A DNA stretch of 50,426 bases from Deltaproteobacteria bacterium. GTDB taxonomy: Bacteria > Bdellovibrionota_C > UBA2361 > JAGFJO01. A program made the position numbers and the translations under genes. This document shows, piece by piece, positions 1 to 8,034 of this stretch. The notes beneath the pieces were generated by a model, which saw only the letters and a list, made by a program, of their open reading frames with translations, ran no database searches and had not been told where the DNA came from. Numbering within the stretch: the stretch's first letter is position 1; every line of letters starts with the position of its first letter. The stretch covers positions 1 to 50,426 of the forward strand of contig JAGFJO010000115.1 of the NCBI GenBank assembly GCA_024102635.1. Direction: 5' to 3'.

Positions 1-37
1 GGGGATTCACCTTACTAAACACAAGCGATAAATAGAA

Positions 38-1507
38 ATGAGCACCATAGTCAATAGGCTAAGCGTCCCCAAGCCTCGCCGCACTAAGATCATAGCAACT
101 GTCGGCCCGGCTTCTAGGTCACCTGAAAAGATCAAATCCCTTATTGATGCGGGGGCCAATGTATTCCGGCTTAACTTCTCGCACGGAAGTCATGGAGAGC
201 ATCTGGAGACACTTAAGACCATCCGGAGAGTGTCCGATGAATGCGGCGCATATTCGGCCATATTACAAGATCTCTCGGGACCAAAAATACGGATTACCAA
301 TGTCGCCGGGGATACGACTCAGATACCGGACGGGGGAACTATTCAACTTAAACCCGCAAAGACACCCGATAAGAAAGATGAGCTTTCAGATTCGAAATGC
401 ATTTATGTTGAAGGGGTAGATCCCACAAAGATACTGCAGGTGGGCCACAATATCCTTCTAGCGGACGGCATAATTATGCTGAACGTTGACGAAATTAAGG
501 AGGACTTCGTTGAGTGCCGTGTCATCAAAGGCGGCAAGCTACGTTCTCGGGTCGGAATCGCTTTCCCTGATAGCGCTATCGATCTCCCCGCCGCAACGGA
601 TAAGGATCTCGTGGATCTTGCCTGGGGAATAAAAAACGAAGTTGATTATGTAGCGCTTTCGTTCGTGCAGAACGCCCAGGATATAAAAGCTATTCGCGAC
701 GTAATTCACCGTGAAAGCGGTAATGTCCGCATTATCGCGAAGATAGAGAGAAAAAGTGCCCTTCAAAACAGCTTCGAGATCCTCGATTCAGCTGACGGCA
801 TTATGGTGGCGCGCGGAGATCTGGGATTAGAGCTCCCTTTGGAGCAGCTTCCTATGATTCAGAAGCAGCTAATCGAGGAGGGAAACTACCGGGGAATCCC
901 GGTCATCGTAGCCACCCAGATGCTTCACTCGATGATTACCTCGGTGCGCCCTACCCGGGCTGAAGTAACGGACATCTCTGCAGCAGTCATGGGCGGCGCG
1001 GATGCCTTGATGCTATCGGAGGAAACCGCAATCGGGGAGCATCCGGTTGCAAGCGTTGAGTATTTGAGCAGGATTGCCCGTGAGTCGGAGAAGAGCTTTG
1101 AATTTCAAGAGTACAAGCTGCGCTTGCGGGACGCAGATCAACAGTCAGTTCCGGATGCGGTGTCTTATGCCGCTTGCGCCGCAGCTGTAAAGATTAAAGC
1201 CGCAGCAATAATCGTCTGCACTGAAACCGGAAATTCAGCCCGCCTAGTGGCGAAATACCGGCCGCAGCAGCCGCTCTTTGCAGTCTCTTCCAACATGCGA
1301 ACTTTGCGCAGAATGTCGCTTTGCTGGGGAGTGATTCCGATTTACAGCGCCTCGTCGGTCGACCACTACAATGAGACAGAAGCCGCCTTAAAGGCCCTCC
1401 AATCGCAGGATTTCTTGCCGGTCGGATCGCGCGCGGTAATCACCGGCGGACTGGCCGTTAATGTCCCCGGCGCAACCAGCATCCTGGAAATAAGAGAGAT
1501 CCGTTAA
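38..1507 (+). CDS. pyk: Pyruvate kinase
   Basis: Catalyses phosphoenolpyruvate + ADP to pyruvate + ATP, the last step of glycolysis, in the cytoplasm. At 489 aa it has the normal bacterial length. The TIM-barrel A domain opens with KIIATVGPAS near residue 18 and the FRLNFSHG motif gives the substrate and K+ binding residues (R44, N46). IIAKIE carries the catalytic-type lysine K235 and the metal-binding E237, and VARGDLGLE follows. The B domain lies between about 85 and 185, and the C-terminal allosteric-type domain starts near 370. The ATG has no good Shine-Dalgarno sequence. The gene stands alone on the + strand; the next gene follows after about 120 bp with its own candidate promoter. The identification is secure; isozyme type and allosteric effector cannot be told from sequence. 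Confidence 0.97.
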   Translation: MSTIVNRLSVPKPRRTKIIATVGPASRSPEKIKSLIDAGANVFRLNFSHGSHGEHLETLKTIRRVSDECGAYSAILQDLSGPKIRITNVAGDTTQIPDGGTIQLKPAKTPDKKDELSDSKCIYVEGVDPTKILQVGHNILLADGIIMLNVDEIKEDFVECRVIKGGKLRSRVGIAFPDSAIDLPAATDKDLVDLAWGIKNEVDYVALSFVQNAQDIKAIRDVIHRESGNVRIIAKIERKSALQNSFEILDSADGIMVARGDLGLELPLEQLPMIQKQLIEEGNYRGIPVIVATQMLHSMITSVRPTRAEVTDISAAVMGGADALMLSEETAIGEHPVASVEYLSRIARESEKSFEFQEYKLRLRDADQQSVPDAVSYAACAAAVKIKAAAIIVCTETGNSARLVAKYRPQQPLFAVSSNMRTLRRMSLCWGVIPIYSASSVDHYNETEAALKALQSQDFLPVGSRAVITGGLAVNVPGATSILEIREIR

Positions 1508-1551
1508 TAAGGAACACTCCCTGCTCCTTAGCAAAGCAAAGCGATTTTATC

Positions 1552-1579
1552 TTGCCAAAATCCTTTCACCTTATATCAT
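1552..1579 (+). promoter_or_regulatory. Candidate promoter of the MerR-like gene
   Basis: TTGCCA and TATCAT hexamers lie 16 bp apart, about 48 bp before the start codon. The -10 overlaps a short inverted repeat, TATATC-ATC-GATATA (1572-1586), which could be an operator, possibly autoregulatory. This is a consensus match only. Confidence 0.35.
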
Positions 1580-1626
1580 CGATATAGCCTTGATTTCTAA
1601 CGGGGCGCCTTTCCAAGGAGTTCAAT

Positions 1627-2376
1627 ATGGGATTTCACGACTTTGTTTCAGAGCAGGAAGCGGCCAATTTCGCCGGAGTATCCTCAAACACGTTAAGCCG
1701 CTTTGCGGAAGCAGGTTACCTGAAGGTTGAAACCGATCAGGACGGTCTTCGACTCTACTCTAAGGGAGAGCTTGAGGAGCTTTTCGGAATCTCAAAGCCG
1801 GCGCGGTTTAACGGCGAAATTGAGAAAAGCGTGGTTGATATGGGCACCACAAACACCGAGAGCGAAAACGACCCTCAGGAGAAGCTTTACTCCGCTGAAG
1901 TTGTGACCAACTGGGAAGATGAGCCGGTTGTGCCGAAGCCTTTAGAAAAGAACCCTGATGCTTCAGAACGGGTTGTCGATGAAGAATATACCGAGGTGAC
2001 GCCATCGACAGTGACCGCCGCGCCTCAAGATTCCTCTGCTTCCTCGCGCGCTCTGTCGCACGAGCATGAGATCGAACTAATTAAGCTCAAGAATGTCGTG
2101 CGTCTTCAAGAGCGGCTGCTTGACATGAGAGAAGAGGAGCTCCGTTCACTCCGCAGGGAGTGTGAGTGGCTCAAGGGACGCATCGAGCGGTACGAGGAGA
2201 AAAACGATAGAGATCAGCTTCTGCTCCTTGCTGAAACGCAGCTCATTAGAAGATTTGTAGTGCTTCAAACTCAGAAAAAGCCCTCTCCTTTGAGAGCGGC
2301 TCTCGAGTGGATCGGGCTAGTTGAACCCAAGAAGCCAGATCTTCCGGCTATTAATCGGGATATTCAATCGTCCTGA
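1627..2376 (+). CDS. MerR-like HTH protein with C-terminal coiled coil
   Basis: A 249-aa protein of no family I can name. Residues 1-55 resemble a MerR-type winged HTH: SEQEAANFAGVSSNTLSRF is a plausible helix-turn-helix and the following LYSKGELEELFGI matches the wing and helix of that fold. Residues about 60-140 are acidic and Pro/Ser/Thr-rich, probably a disordered linker. Residues about 145-200 are a heptad-rich charged helix expected to form a coiled coil, followed by a hydrophobic ETQLIRRFVVLQ segment and a short tail. A good Shine-Dalgarno (AAGGAG) precedes the ATG. It is probably a DNA-binding or scaffold protein that oligomerises through the coiled coil; no ligand-binding domain is visible. 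The gene is monocistronic, with its own candidate promoter. Confidence 0.75.
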   Translation: MGFHDFVSEQEAANFAGVSSNTLSRFAEAGYLKVETDQDGLRLYSKGELEELFGISKPARFNGEIEKSVVDMGTTNTESENDPQEKLYSAEVVTNWEDEPVVPKPLEKNPDASERVVDEEYTEVTPSTVTAAPQDSSASSRALSHEHEIELIKLKNVVRLQERLLDMREEELRSLRRECEWLKGRIERYEEKNDRDQLLLLAETQLIRRFVVLQTQKKPSPLRAALEWIGLVEPKKPDLPAINRDIQSS

Positions 2377-2489
2377 ATTCAGACGGCCGCACCACGTCCG
2401 TCCATTAACCACTTAAAAAGTTACCTGGGGACGAGAATAAGAATCTGGAGCAGGCGCGCGAGACCAGAACCAGGAGTATGACTTCCGCT

Positions 2490-2507
2490 ACCAACCACTT
2501 GGTTGGT
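2490..2507. repeat. Short inverted repeat
   Basis: ACCAACCA-CT-TGGTTGGT is a perfect 8-bp inverted repeat in the 243-bp gap between the convergent MerR-like and OmpA-domain genes. It has no T-run, so it is not a standard terminator. Its function is unknown. Confidence 0.5.
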
Positions 2508-2570
2508 CTTGCCCGTGGACCCGAACCTTTGTCCTTCGTGTGCCTGGCGCCAGAGAGAATATCTGCCCAA

Positions 2571-2596
2571 TAAAAAACCCCTCACAAAGGAGGGGT
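2571..2596 (-). terminator. Rho-independent terminator of the OmpA-domain gene
   Basis: Read on the - strand this is ACCCCTC-CTTTGT-GAGGGGT, a 7-bp GC-rich stem with a 6-nt loop, followed directly by TTTTTTA. It begins 24 bp after the OmpA-domain gene's stop codon, the classical place for an intrinsic terminator. Confidence 0.85.
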
Positions 2597-2619
2597 ATTT
2601 ATCATAAAAGCTTATGCTC

Positions 2620-3378
2620 TTAGTTCGGAGCGGCAGCTCCCTCGTCAGGATGGACTTCAACGCGGCGGTTGATAGCGCGCGCCCAATCCTCTTGCTCTGC
2701 ATATACCGGCTGAGTCTCACCAAAGCTGACAGCGGAGAGTCTTTCAGGAGCAATGCCGGAAGTAATAAGCTCTTGACGGACTGCGTCAGCCCTATCCATT
2801 CCGAGCTTCTCATTATATGCATCAGACCCGATGTAATCGGCGTGGCCTTGCAGAACCACATGCACACTGGGCGAAGTCCTTAAGATTGCGGCGATCTGCT
2901 GTACACGGCCCTTGCCCAAGGCGTTAAGTTTACGGGAGTCGAAGTCAAAGTTTACATTGGGGAAGTACACCTGCTGGACTGTCTCCGTAATAACTTTTGC
3001 CTCTTCCATAACGGGCTCTGGCTCTGCAACGCCCGAGTCATAATTGAAGGGGCTTATTGTTCGGCAATCAGGAGTGCTGTCATCAGCAGAGAAACACTCA
3101 GGCTGGCGATAGTCGTAAGGCTCGCGATACCCCATTACGCTGCGTGTGGTCTCTGTGGAAGAAGCGAAATAACTAAGCGGCCGGAAGACGGCTTCCCGCA
3201 TAACCCACCCTATCGGATGAACAATGTATGCAAATATCCGAAGCGGATGAGATTCGCTTTCACGGTATCGTGGCGTAGTATGATAAGTGGCAAGCCCGTT
3301 ATCGGCAGGAAGAACATCCTGCGCAATCGCGGAGATAGGGAATACAAGCACCACAAATAAGACAATCGCTCGTTTCAT
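2620..3378 (-). CDS. Secreted OmpA-domain (peptidoglycan-binding) protein
   Basis: 252 aa. The N-terminus MKRAIVLFVVLVFPISAIAQD is a clear Sec signal peptide cleaved near residue 19. Residues 20-135 have no recognisable family and include a Tyr/Pro-rich stretch and two Cys (PECFSADDSTPDC) that may form a disulfide. Residues about 138-245 are an OmpA C-terminal domain: VNFDFDSRKLN, then LQGHADYIGSDAYN with the conserved Asp, LGMDRADAV, and INRRVEV with the conserved Arg that contacts diaminopimelate. It lacks a lipobox and an obvious beta-barrel, so it is probably a periplasmic or envelope-anchored protein tethered to peptidoglycan. It is a single-gene unit with a strong terminator and a striking upstream palindrome that suggests specific regulation. 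Confidence 0.85.
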   Translation of the reverse strand: MKRAIVLFVVLVFPISAIAQDVLPADNGLATYHTTPRYRESESHPLRIFAYIVHPIGWVMREAVFRPLSYFASSTETTRSVMGYREPYDYRQPECFSADDSTPDCRTISPFNYDSGVAEPEPVMEEAKVITETVQQVYFPNVNFDFDSRKLNALGKGRVQQIAAILRTSPSVHVVLQGHADYIGSDAYNEKLGMDRADAVRQELITSGIAPERLSAVSFGETQPVYAEQEDWARAINRRVEVHPDEGAAAPN

Positions 3379-3673
3379 TTTAATTTCTCTTTGAAAAAAG
3401 TGGGTTCGCTTGATGCAGAAGTAAACCTATAAAATGTAAGTACTTACATTTATATCATAAATGTCATTCACTATGATAGAGACTAAATCGACCGACCTCG
3501 CCTCATGCTAAATAATAGATTCAAGCGGCTCCGCTTCCTTCGCAAAAAGAATTATCAATTATGCCGGCGTTCTTTGCGCCCTTCGTCGTTGCACTGAGAT
3601 CCCCCGCTAAGCAATTGAAATCAATAAGTGTTGGGACTCGGGCGGGTAGTAATATGCCGGCGGCGAACACGCA
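3379..3673. other. Divergent intergenic region between the OmpA-domain gene and the hybrid kinase
   Basis: About 300 bp between divergently oriented genes. The half near the OmpA-domain gene is AT-rich and carries the 20-bp palindrome described separately. The half near the kinase holds a 6-bp inverted repeat (AAGCGG-CT-CCGCTT, 3524-3537) but no convincing promoter. Part of the annotated kinase N-terminus may also be noncoding. Confidence 0.5.
3432..3451. promoter_or_regulatory. Perfect 20-bp palindrome, candidate operator
   Basis: AAATGTAAGTACTTACATTT equals its own reverse complement. It lies 54-73 bp upstream of the OmpA-domain start codon. A third half-site AAATGT follows at 3459-3464, in the opposite sense to the ACATTT at 3446-3451, giving three alternating arms. 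Perfect palindromes of this length and AT content upstream of a gene are typical of dimeric repressor sites. The core TAAGTACTT recurs in the tandem repeats upstream of rpoB. Confidence 0.65.
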
Positions 3674-6274
3674 TTGGCGCAAAACATTGTTGCGCATACG
3701 AGCGCTACTCCCTCGGCACGGCTGCATCTAATCATCACCAGCGCAAATTTCGGCTGGCAGATTTACAATGCAGCTTTATCTGCCGCCGAATGCTTCCGAT
3801 ACGAAGGGATAAGAACCATAAGGCAATTTGCGCGAAATTTTAATGGCTCGAGCGGCGTGGTACGAGGAATAAATTTCAATCACAATCTTGGCGTAGCGGT
3901 GCTGCTAGGAGTGGCGGTCTTGCTAACCAACCACCTCTCCTATGTCTTTAGCTCCTCAGCGTTCTTTGTGCCGGTCGGCAATCTTTTTCTCTTTATGAGC
4001 GCCGGGGCACTTGGTTTGGGCGGCGCGATGATAACGTTCGCAATCGGCATCGCGCCTGACACGTTAGCGACCGGCCGCCATATCGACTTTCTTCGCCTAC
4101 TCTCATTATGCGCCGTGCTTGGCTACTCTGCACGCCGCTGGCCGCGCCTTCCAGGATTCTTGATTGCGCTGGCCGCATGGATATTTGTTTTTGGACCGGT
4201 TCTTTTCTGGCTTAGCGCAAGCTCTATTGATCAGCCCGAGCTTCGGCGACACTACATTTTTTTTACCGGGTTAACTGAAGCTTTACTGGTTTTAATAAGC
4301 GGCACCCTGCTTCTCAGTTCAAAAGTGTGGGCTACAATCTGCACTGTGCCTCGCCACTTGCCTGCGTCTTCTATACTGATTCATCTTATTTCGGGCATCT
4401 CAACAATGGCCCTTTTCGGAGCGCTGAGCTTATGGATGGGCCCGTTTACATCACTCCCTAAAGGAGCGGTGAACTACGATCTAACTTCTCTAGTCCTGAT
4501 CTTGCTGTTTGGCATGGCCGCTCCTGCGCTGCTCGCCTGGCGGCTTTCAATTGTAATGACCCAGAACTTTCAGGAGCTGTTCTCAAGCGGCTTTCTGTCC
4601 GGCGGAACTGCCAATAAAAGCTTCTCCGGCCTCTCGAGCGAATTTTGGCGCAGACAAAGCAACTCTCAGAATCCTGAGCGAGTCGGTACTGACACAGGCA
4701 CCACGATGACTGGGCTTGACACCCAGTCGGATGGTTCGGCCCGGCTGATTGCTCCCGATCAGGGGCTTTGTGCGCTTAACCGCAATGGGACCATTACGTT
4801 CGTTAACCGCCGCTTCAAGAAATACTGCGGCATAATGAGTAACGACGTAATCGGAAAAGACCTCGCCAATATCGATATGAACCCGGCACTGCGAAAGAAG
4901 ATCCTGCAGCTGCTTGAGGAGACGTTCACCAAGGGGCCGAGGCTGGCTGAGGTAAAGATCAACAAGCTCCCGGAGAAGCTGCGGTTCTATGAGGTACGCA
5001 CTCATCGCTCAGATGCCTTCGAAGGCTCCTCCTTAATAAACGGACCTGACAGCGCCATTATAACGGTCAAAGACATTACCGATCGCCGTACTGTAGAGAC
5101 GCATCTGCTTCAGTCACAAAAGCTCGAATCTCTCGGCACCTTAGTTGAAGGGATAGCACATTCCTTCAACAATGCACTGACCACGATTACCGGGCTTGCA
5201 AGTTTTGCGCGCAAGAGTCAGGACTCCTCTCAGGTCGAGAGATCCCTTAACGACATCCTCAAGACCGCATTTAGCGCCGGCCTTGTGGTGCGGCAGCTGC
5301 TCGACTTTGCCAGCGGAAGGCCCAGTCACATGAAGGCGGAGAGAATGGATAGGCTGCTCGAGCAACGCATCGATCTCCTGAAGCGGCTCGCCGGGGACGG
5401 ATGTGAATTGAAATTCGAAAAAGGTGATAGTCCGCTGAAGGTTGTTTGTGATTCAAACCTGATAATGCAGGCTCTAACGAATCTGATTGTTAACGCTAAA
5501 GAAGCCTATCCGAATCAGAGCGGAAAGATCACTATCACCTTGGACCTCGAGAGGATGGACGATGAGATGTGTGAGCTCACGCCGGGCACCAGGCCGGGCG
5601 ACTACGCGCGGCTACGCATTAAGGATTCGGGCCAGGGAATGAGCAGTGATACTTTGGCCAAAGCTTTTGATCCGCTCTTTACGACCAAGTCATCTACCGG
5701 CCATACGGGTCTCGGACTGTCGATTACATTCGCCATCGTGCGGGCGCATGATGGATTCCTTACAGCGGAAAGTCACCCTGAAAAAGGCACGACCGTTTCG
5801 CTGTATTTCCCTATTTCTGACGGAGATAGCGAAGCGGAAGGCGAAGCTGAGTCTGTAACTGAGCAAAGTACGCCTGCCAGCTCCCTTAGCGAGCTAATGG
5901 GTAATCAGGAGAAGATTCTGGTTGTAGAAGATGAAAGCAATGTCAGGGAGTTAATCACCACAATGCTGACTACCCTGGGCTATCGAGTTACCAGCTGCAT
6001 CGACGGGCAACAAGCCTATGAAAAGGCTTCCAACGAGCCGTTTGATCTCATTCTGGTTGACGCTGTTATCCCTAAAATGCGAGGTCTTGAGCTCATAAGT
6101 AAACTAAAAGAGTCGGGGGTAAAAGCCAAATGGCTGCTTATGACCGGGTACGGCCCTACCCTACAAAATGAGGTATCTGCAGAACAGCTTATACACAAGC
6201 CCTTTGATCTGGATACATTAGGCAAGGCGATTAAAACTTCTCTAATAAGTGAAAGTACTCCGCCGCAACACTAA
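3674..6274 (+). CDS. Membrane hybrid histidine kinase (7-8 TM, PAS, HisKA, HATPase, REC)
   Basis: Sensor kinase expected to autophosphorylate on His and pass phosphate to its own receiver. With a TTG start it is 866 aa; a GTG at 3857 (residue 62) just before the membrane region is an alternative, and residues 1-61 look unlike a normal N-terminus. Residues about 70-292 hold seven or eight hydrophobic segments, an unassigned MASE-like sensor. A PAS domain spans about 355-475 (ALNRNGTITFVNRRF). The H-box is GIAHSFNN with H496; the common Asp after His is Ser here. The N-box is NLIVNAKEA (about 600), followed by G-boxes DSGQGM and GLGLS. The receiver (about 740-860) has VVEDE, phospho-acceptor D796 and the conserved Lys in HKPFD. 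A degenerate receiver gene follows on the same strand, suggesting a signalling pair. Confidence 0.85.
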   Translation: MAQNIVAHTSATPSARLHLIITSANFGWQIYNAALSAAECFRYEGIRTIRQFARNFNGSSGVVRGINFNHNLGVAVLLGVAVLLTNHLSYVFSSSAFFVPVGNLFLFMSAGALGLGGAMITFAIGIAPDTLATGRHIDFLRLLSLCAVLGYSARRWPRLPGFLIALAAWIFVFGPVLFWLSASSIDQPELRRHYIFFTGLTEALLVLISGTLLLSSKVWATICTVPRHLPASSILIHLISGISTMALFGALSLWMGPFTSLPKGAVNYDLTSLVLILLFGMAAPALLAWRLSIVMTQNFQELFSSGFLSGGTANKSFSGLSSEFWRRQSNSQNPERVGTDTGTTMTGLDTQSDGSARLIAPDQGLCALNRNGTITFVNRRFKKYCGIMSNDVIGKDLANIDMNPALRKKILQLLEETFTKGPRLAEVKINKLPEKLRFYEVRTHRSDAFEGSSLINGPDSAIITVKDITDRRTVETHLLQSQKLESLGTLVEGIAHSFNNALTTITGLASFARKSQDSSQVERSLNDILKTAFSAGLVVRQLLDFASGRPSHMKAERMDRLLEQRIDLLKRLAGDGCELKFEKGDSPLKVVCDSNLIMQALTNLIVNAKEAYPNQSGKITITLDLERMDDEMCELTPGTRPGDYARLRIKDSGQGMSSDTLAKAFDPLFTTKSSTGHTGLGLSITFAIVRAHDGFLTAESHPEKGTTVSLYFPISDGDSEAEGEAESVTEQSTPASSLSELMGNQEKILVVEDESNVRELITTMLTTLGYRVTSCIDGQQAYEKASNEPFDLILVDAVIPKMRGLELISKLKESGVKAKWLLMTGYGPTLQNEVSAEQLIHKPFDLDTLGKAIKTSLISESTPPQH

Positions 6275-6366
6275 AAAGCCTTAAAGAAATAGCATAAATA
6301 TTCCGATCTCCTTCCTAAAGACGAAGTTGTCTGTGATCAATTGCTTCGTCCCCATAAGGCCGCAAT

Positions 6367-7074
6367 ATGTACGAGAAATTTGACACTCTGGTAATTGAGC
6401 CGGATATGTCGGCAAGGATCCGTATTAAGACTGCCACCACTGCAGTTCCTACCTTCGGAAAAGTGGTTCAGGTCAACAACATTGATGAAGGACGAGAGAA
6501 GATAAAGAGCGAGCGGCTTGACGTGATATTCGTCTCCTGCATTTTTTCTCAAGAGGAGACCGCCAAGTTCATTCAAGAAACAAAATCTACGGTTAACGGC
6601 CAGGATGCGGCGTTCGTCCTAGTGCTGAAAACTCAGGAAAAAGAAGCCTCCTCAGTGGCGCAGAATGTACTTGTAGGCGCAGACGGACTCCTCTTCGAGC
6701 CATACTCCGTGGATTCACTGGTAGAGATCACCCGTTTGGCCGCCCAAGTGAAAAAAGAGCGCGCCCAAACGCGCGAGATGGCGGCGATTAAAGTCATCTT
6801 GAACGATATTATGGAGCAGCTAAACCTGGTGGCTTATCTTAAGAAGATGAAAATAGAGACCGGCCGTCATGCCAAGAAATTAAAAGAGATGACTCACATC
6901 TTTGATTCATTCGATGAAACCAAAAAGGCTATTTATAAGGAATTGGTTCTGGACGCTTTCATCAACGCACCTATTCCGACTCCTCCCAAAAACCTCCCGA
7001 CTTATAGCGGCGTTAGTTCGCGAATCAAAAAAAGAATCGAGGAGAAGATCGCCGCCAAGCTGGGAGAGAGTTAA
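6367..7074 (+). CDS. Pseudo-receiver protein with helical C-terminal region
   Basis: 235 aa. Residues 5-125 follow a CheY-like beta/alpha pattern but lack the chemistry. Where the upstream kinase has LVDAVIP this protein has FVSCIFS, placing Ser57 at the phospho-acceptor site. The conserved Lys-Pro is Glu-Pro (E111) in LLFEPYS, and the acidic pocket is only IEPD. It therefore should not be phosphorylated in the standard way. Residues 125-235 are Lys/Glu-rich and predicted helical, perhaps a dimerisation or partner-binding region, with no DNA-binding motif I can recognise. It lies 92 bp after the hybrid kinase on the same strand. The gap contains an inverted repeat GACGAAG/CTTCGTC (6318-6348). 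Its role is inferred only: a phosphorylation-independent adaptor in the kinase pathway. Confidence 0.6.
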   Translation: MYEKFDTLVIEPDMSARIRIKTATTAVPTFGKVVQVNNIDEGREKIKSERLDVIFVSCIFSQEETAKFIQETKSTVNGQDAAFVLVLKTQEKEASSVAQNVLVGADGLLFEPYSVDSLVEITRLAAQVKKERAQTREMAAIKVILNDIMEQLNLVAYLKKMKIETGRHAKKLKEMTHIFDSFDETKKAIYKELVLDAFINAPIPTPPKNLPTYSGVSSRIKKRIEEKIAAKLGES

Positions 7075-7077
7075 AAG

Positions 7078-7509
7078 TCAAACAGGCAGCTGCAAGCGCC
7101 ACTCGGATGTGACTACGCTGCCCAAATCCGCCTCGACTATACCCCTCTGATTAAGTTGCAACTTGAACCAAGGCAGAGGCTGCTTAGCAGGCCCGGTTAA
7201 AATCGCTCCTTCTACTGTAAACCGGCTACCGTGGCAGGGACAGAGGAATCCATTACTTCCAGACTCAACTGTCAGCTGGCAAACCTGATGCGTGCACACA
7301 AGACTTACCGCTGCTATCCCCCTCGCGTCCCGCAACACGGCTATCCGTTCAATCTCCAATGCAGTTAATCCTGGAGCGAACTTCTCGGGCGGGCCTAAAG
7401 CAACTATACGGCTTACCGGCTGCTCCTGCCGCGAGCATCCCAACCCCAAGGCCATTAGGCAGCAGGACCCTTTCATCAAAAAATCACGGCGGCCATGCTG
7501 TCTACTCAT
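7078..7509 (-). CDS. Rieske [2Fe-2S] protein, secreted/lipoprotein
   Basis: 143 aa, small for a Rieske protein. The N-terminus has a twin-arginine-like motif (GRRDFLMKG) and a hydrophobic stretch ending in LGLGC, a plausible lipobox, so export to the outer face of the inner membrane is likely. Box 1 is CTHQVC (C72, H74 as cluster ligands) and box 2 is CPCHGS (C90, H93 as ligands), with C77 and C92 placed for the stabilising disulfide. The spacing fits a high-potential cytochrome-bc or arsenite-oxidase-like Rieske fold rather than a dioxygenase ferredoxin. GGGAGGA precedes the ATG at good spacing. No cytochrome b or catalytic subunit gene is nearby, so its electron-transfer partner is unknown. 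It is convergent with the pseudo-receiver gene, with only 3 bp between them. Confidence 0.85.
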   Translation of the reverse strand: MSRQHGRRDFLMKGSCCLMALGLGCSRQEQPVSRIVALGPPEKFAPGLTALEIERIAVLRDARGIAAVSLVCTHQVCQLTVESGSNGFLCPCHGSRFTVEGAILTGPAKQPLPWFKLQLNQRGIVEADLGSVVTSEWRLQLPV

Positions 7510-7666
7510 AATGAGTCCTCCCTGAAGAACTCCAATTCCTCGATTTCCTACAATTTGTACGTGTAGTGCCGTTTTCCATAATGAACTAATTAGGAAAAGT
7601 TCTTAAGCAGTAAAATTAAAGTGTCGATTTACTATATGGGAGAGCGAACTAAGATAGAAGCTGATT

Positions 7667-8026
7667 ATGGGCAAAAATGTTCTCTTGGTGGATGATGACC
7701 CTGTGATAAGAATGCTTGTCGGGGACTGCCTGTCAGCGGTCGGCCATGTTGTCGACCAAGCCAGCGGGGGAAATGAGTGTCTTGAAAAGCTGACTTTATC
7801 CACTCCGCAGGTCATAATTCTTGATTTGATAATGCCCGACCTAAACGGTCTAGATGTGTTGCAATCGATAAAAAGCGATGTAATAAAACGCTCTATTCCG
7901 GTGATACTTCTCTCCGCCGACCCCGACATTCAGCTCACTGCTTCAAGGCGGAATTTAAATGCAGACCTATACTTGCAAAAACCATTCGATATACAAACCA
8001 TTATCGATGCTGTGAACCGATTGTAG
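7667..8026 (+). CDS. CheY-like single-domain response regulator
   Basis: 119 aa consisting of one complete receiver and no output domain. All key residues are present: the acidic triad in LLVDDDP (D9-D11), phospho-acceptor D53 in VIILDLIMPDLNG, S83 in LLSAD, and K105 in LQKPFD. It probably acts through protein-protein contacts, as a CheY or as a phosphate shuttle or sink for the two kinases in this neighbourhood. Its true partner cannot be read from the sequence. It diverges from the Rieske gene. A weak promoter candidate (TTGTAC, 16 bp, CATAAT) lies in the 157-bp gap. It converges on the cyclo-ligase gene with an 8-bp gap. Confidence 0.9.
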   Translation: MGKNVLLVDDDPVIRMLVGDCLSAVGHVVDQASGGNECLEKLTLSTPQVIILDLIMPDLNGLDVLQSIKSDVIKRSIPVILLSADPDIQLTASRRNLNADLYLQKPFDIQTIIDAVNRL

Positions 8027-8034
8027 AATCGCCG

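Noticed and set aside
2380..2570. Possible tRNA (GGTTCGGGTCC-like T-arm on the - strand)
   Set aside because: No cloverleaf could be folded by eye: acceptor and anticodon stems do not pair and there is no CCA-adjacent stem.
2421..2867. 148-codon frame over the OmpA-domain gene end and its terminator
   Set aside because: It runs through a strong intrinsic terminator and lies out of frame in a well-supported OmpA domain.
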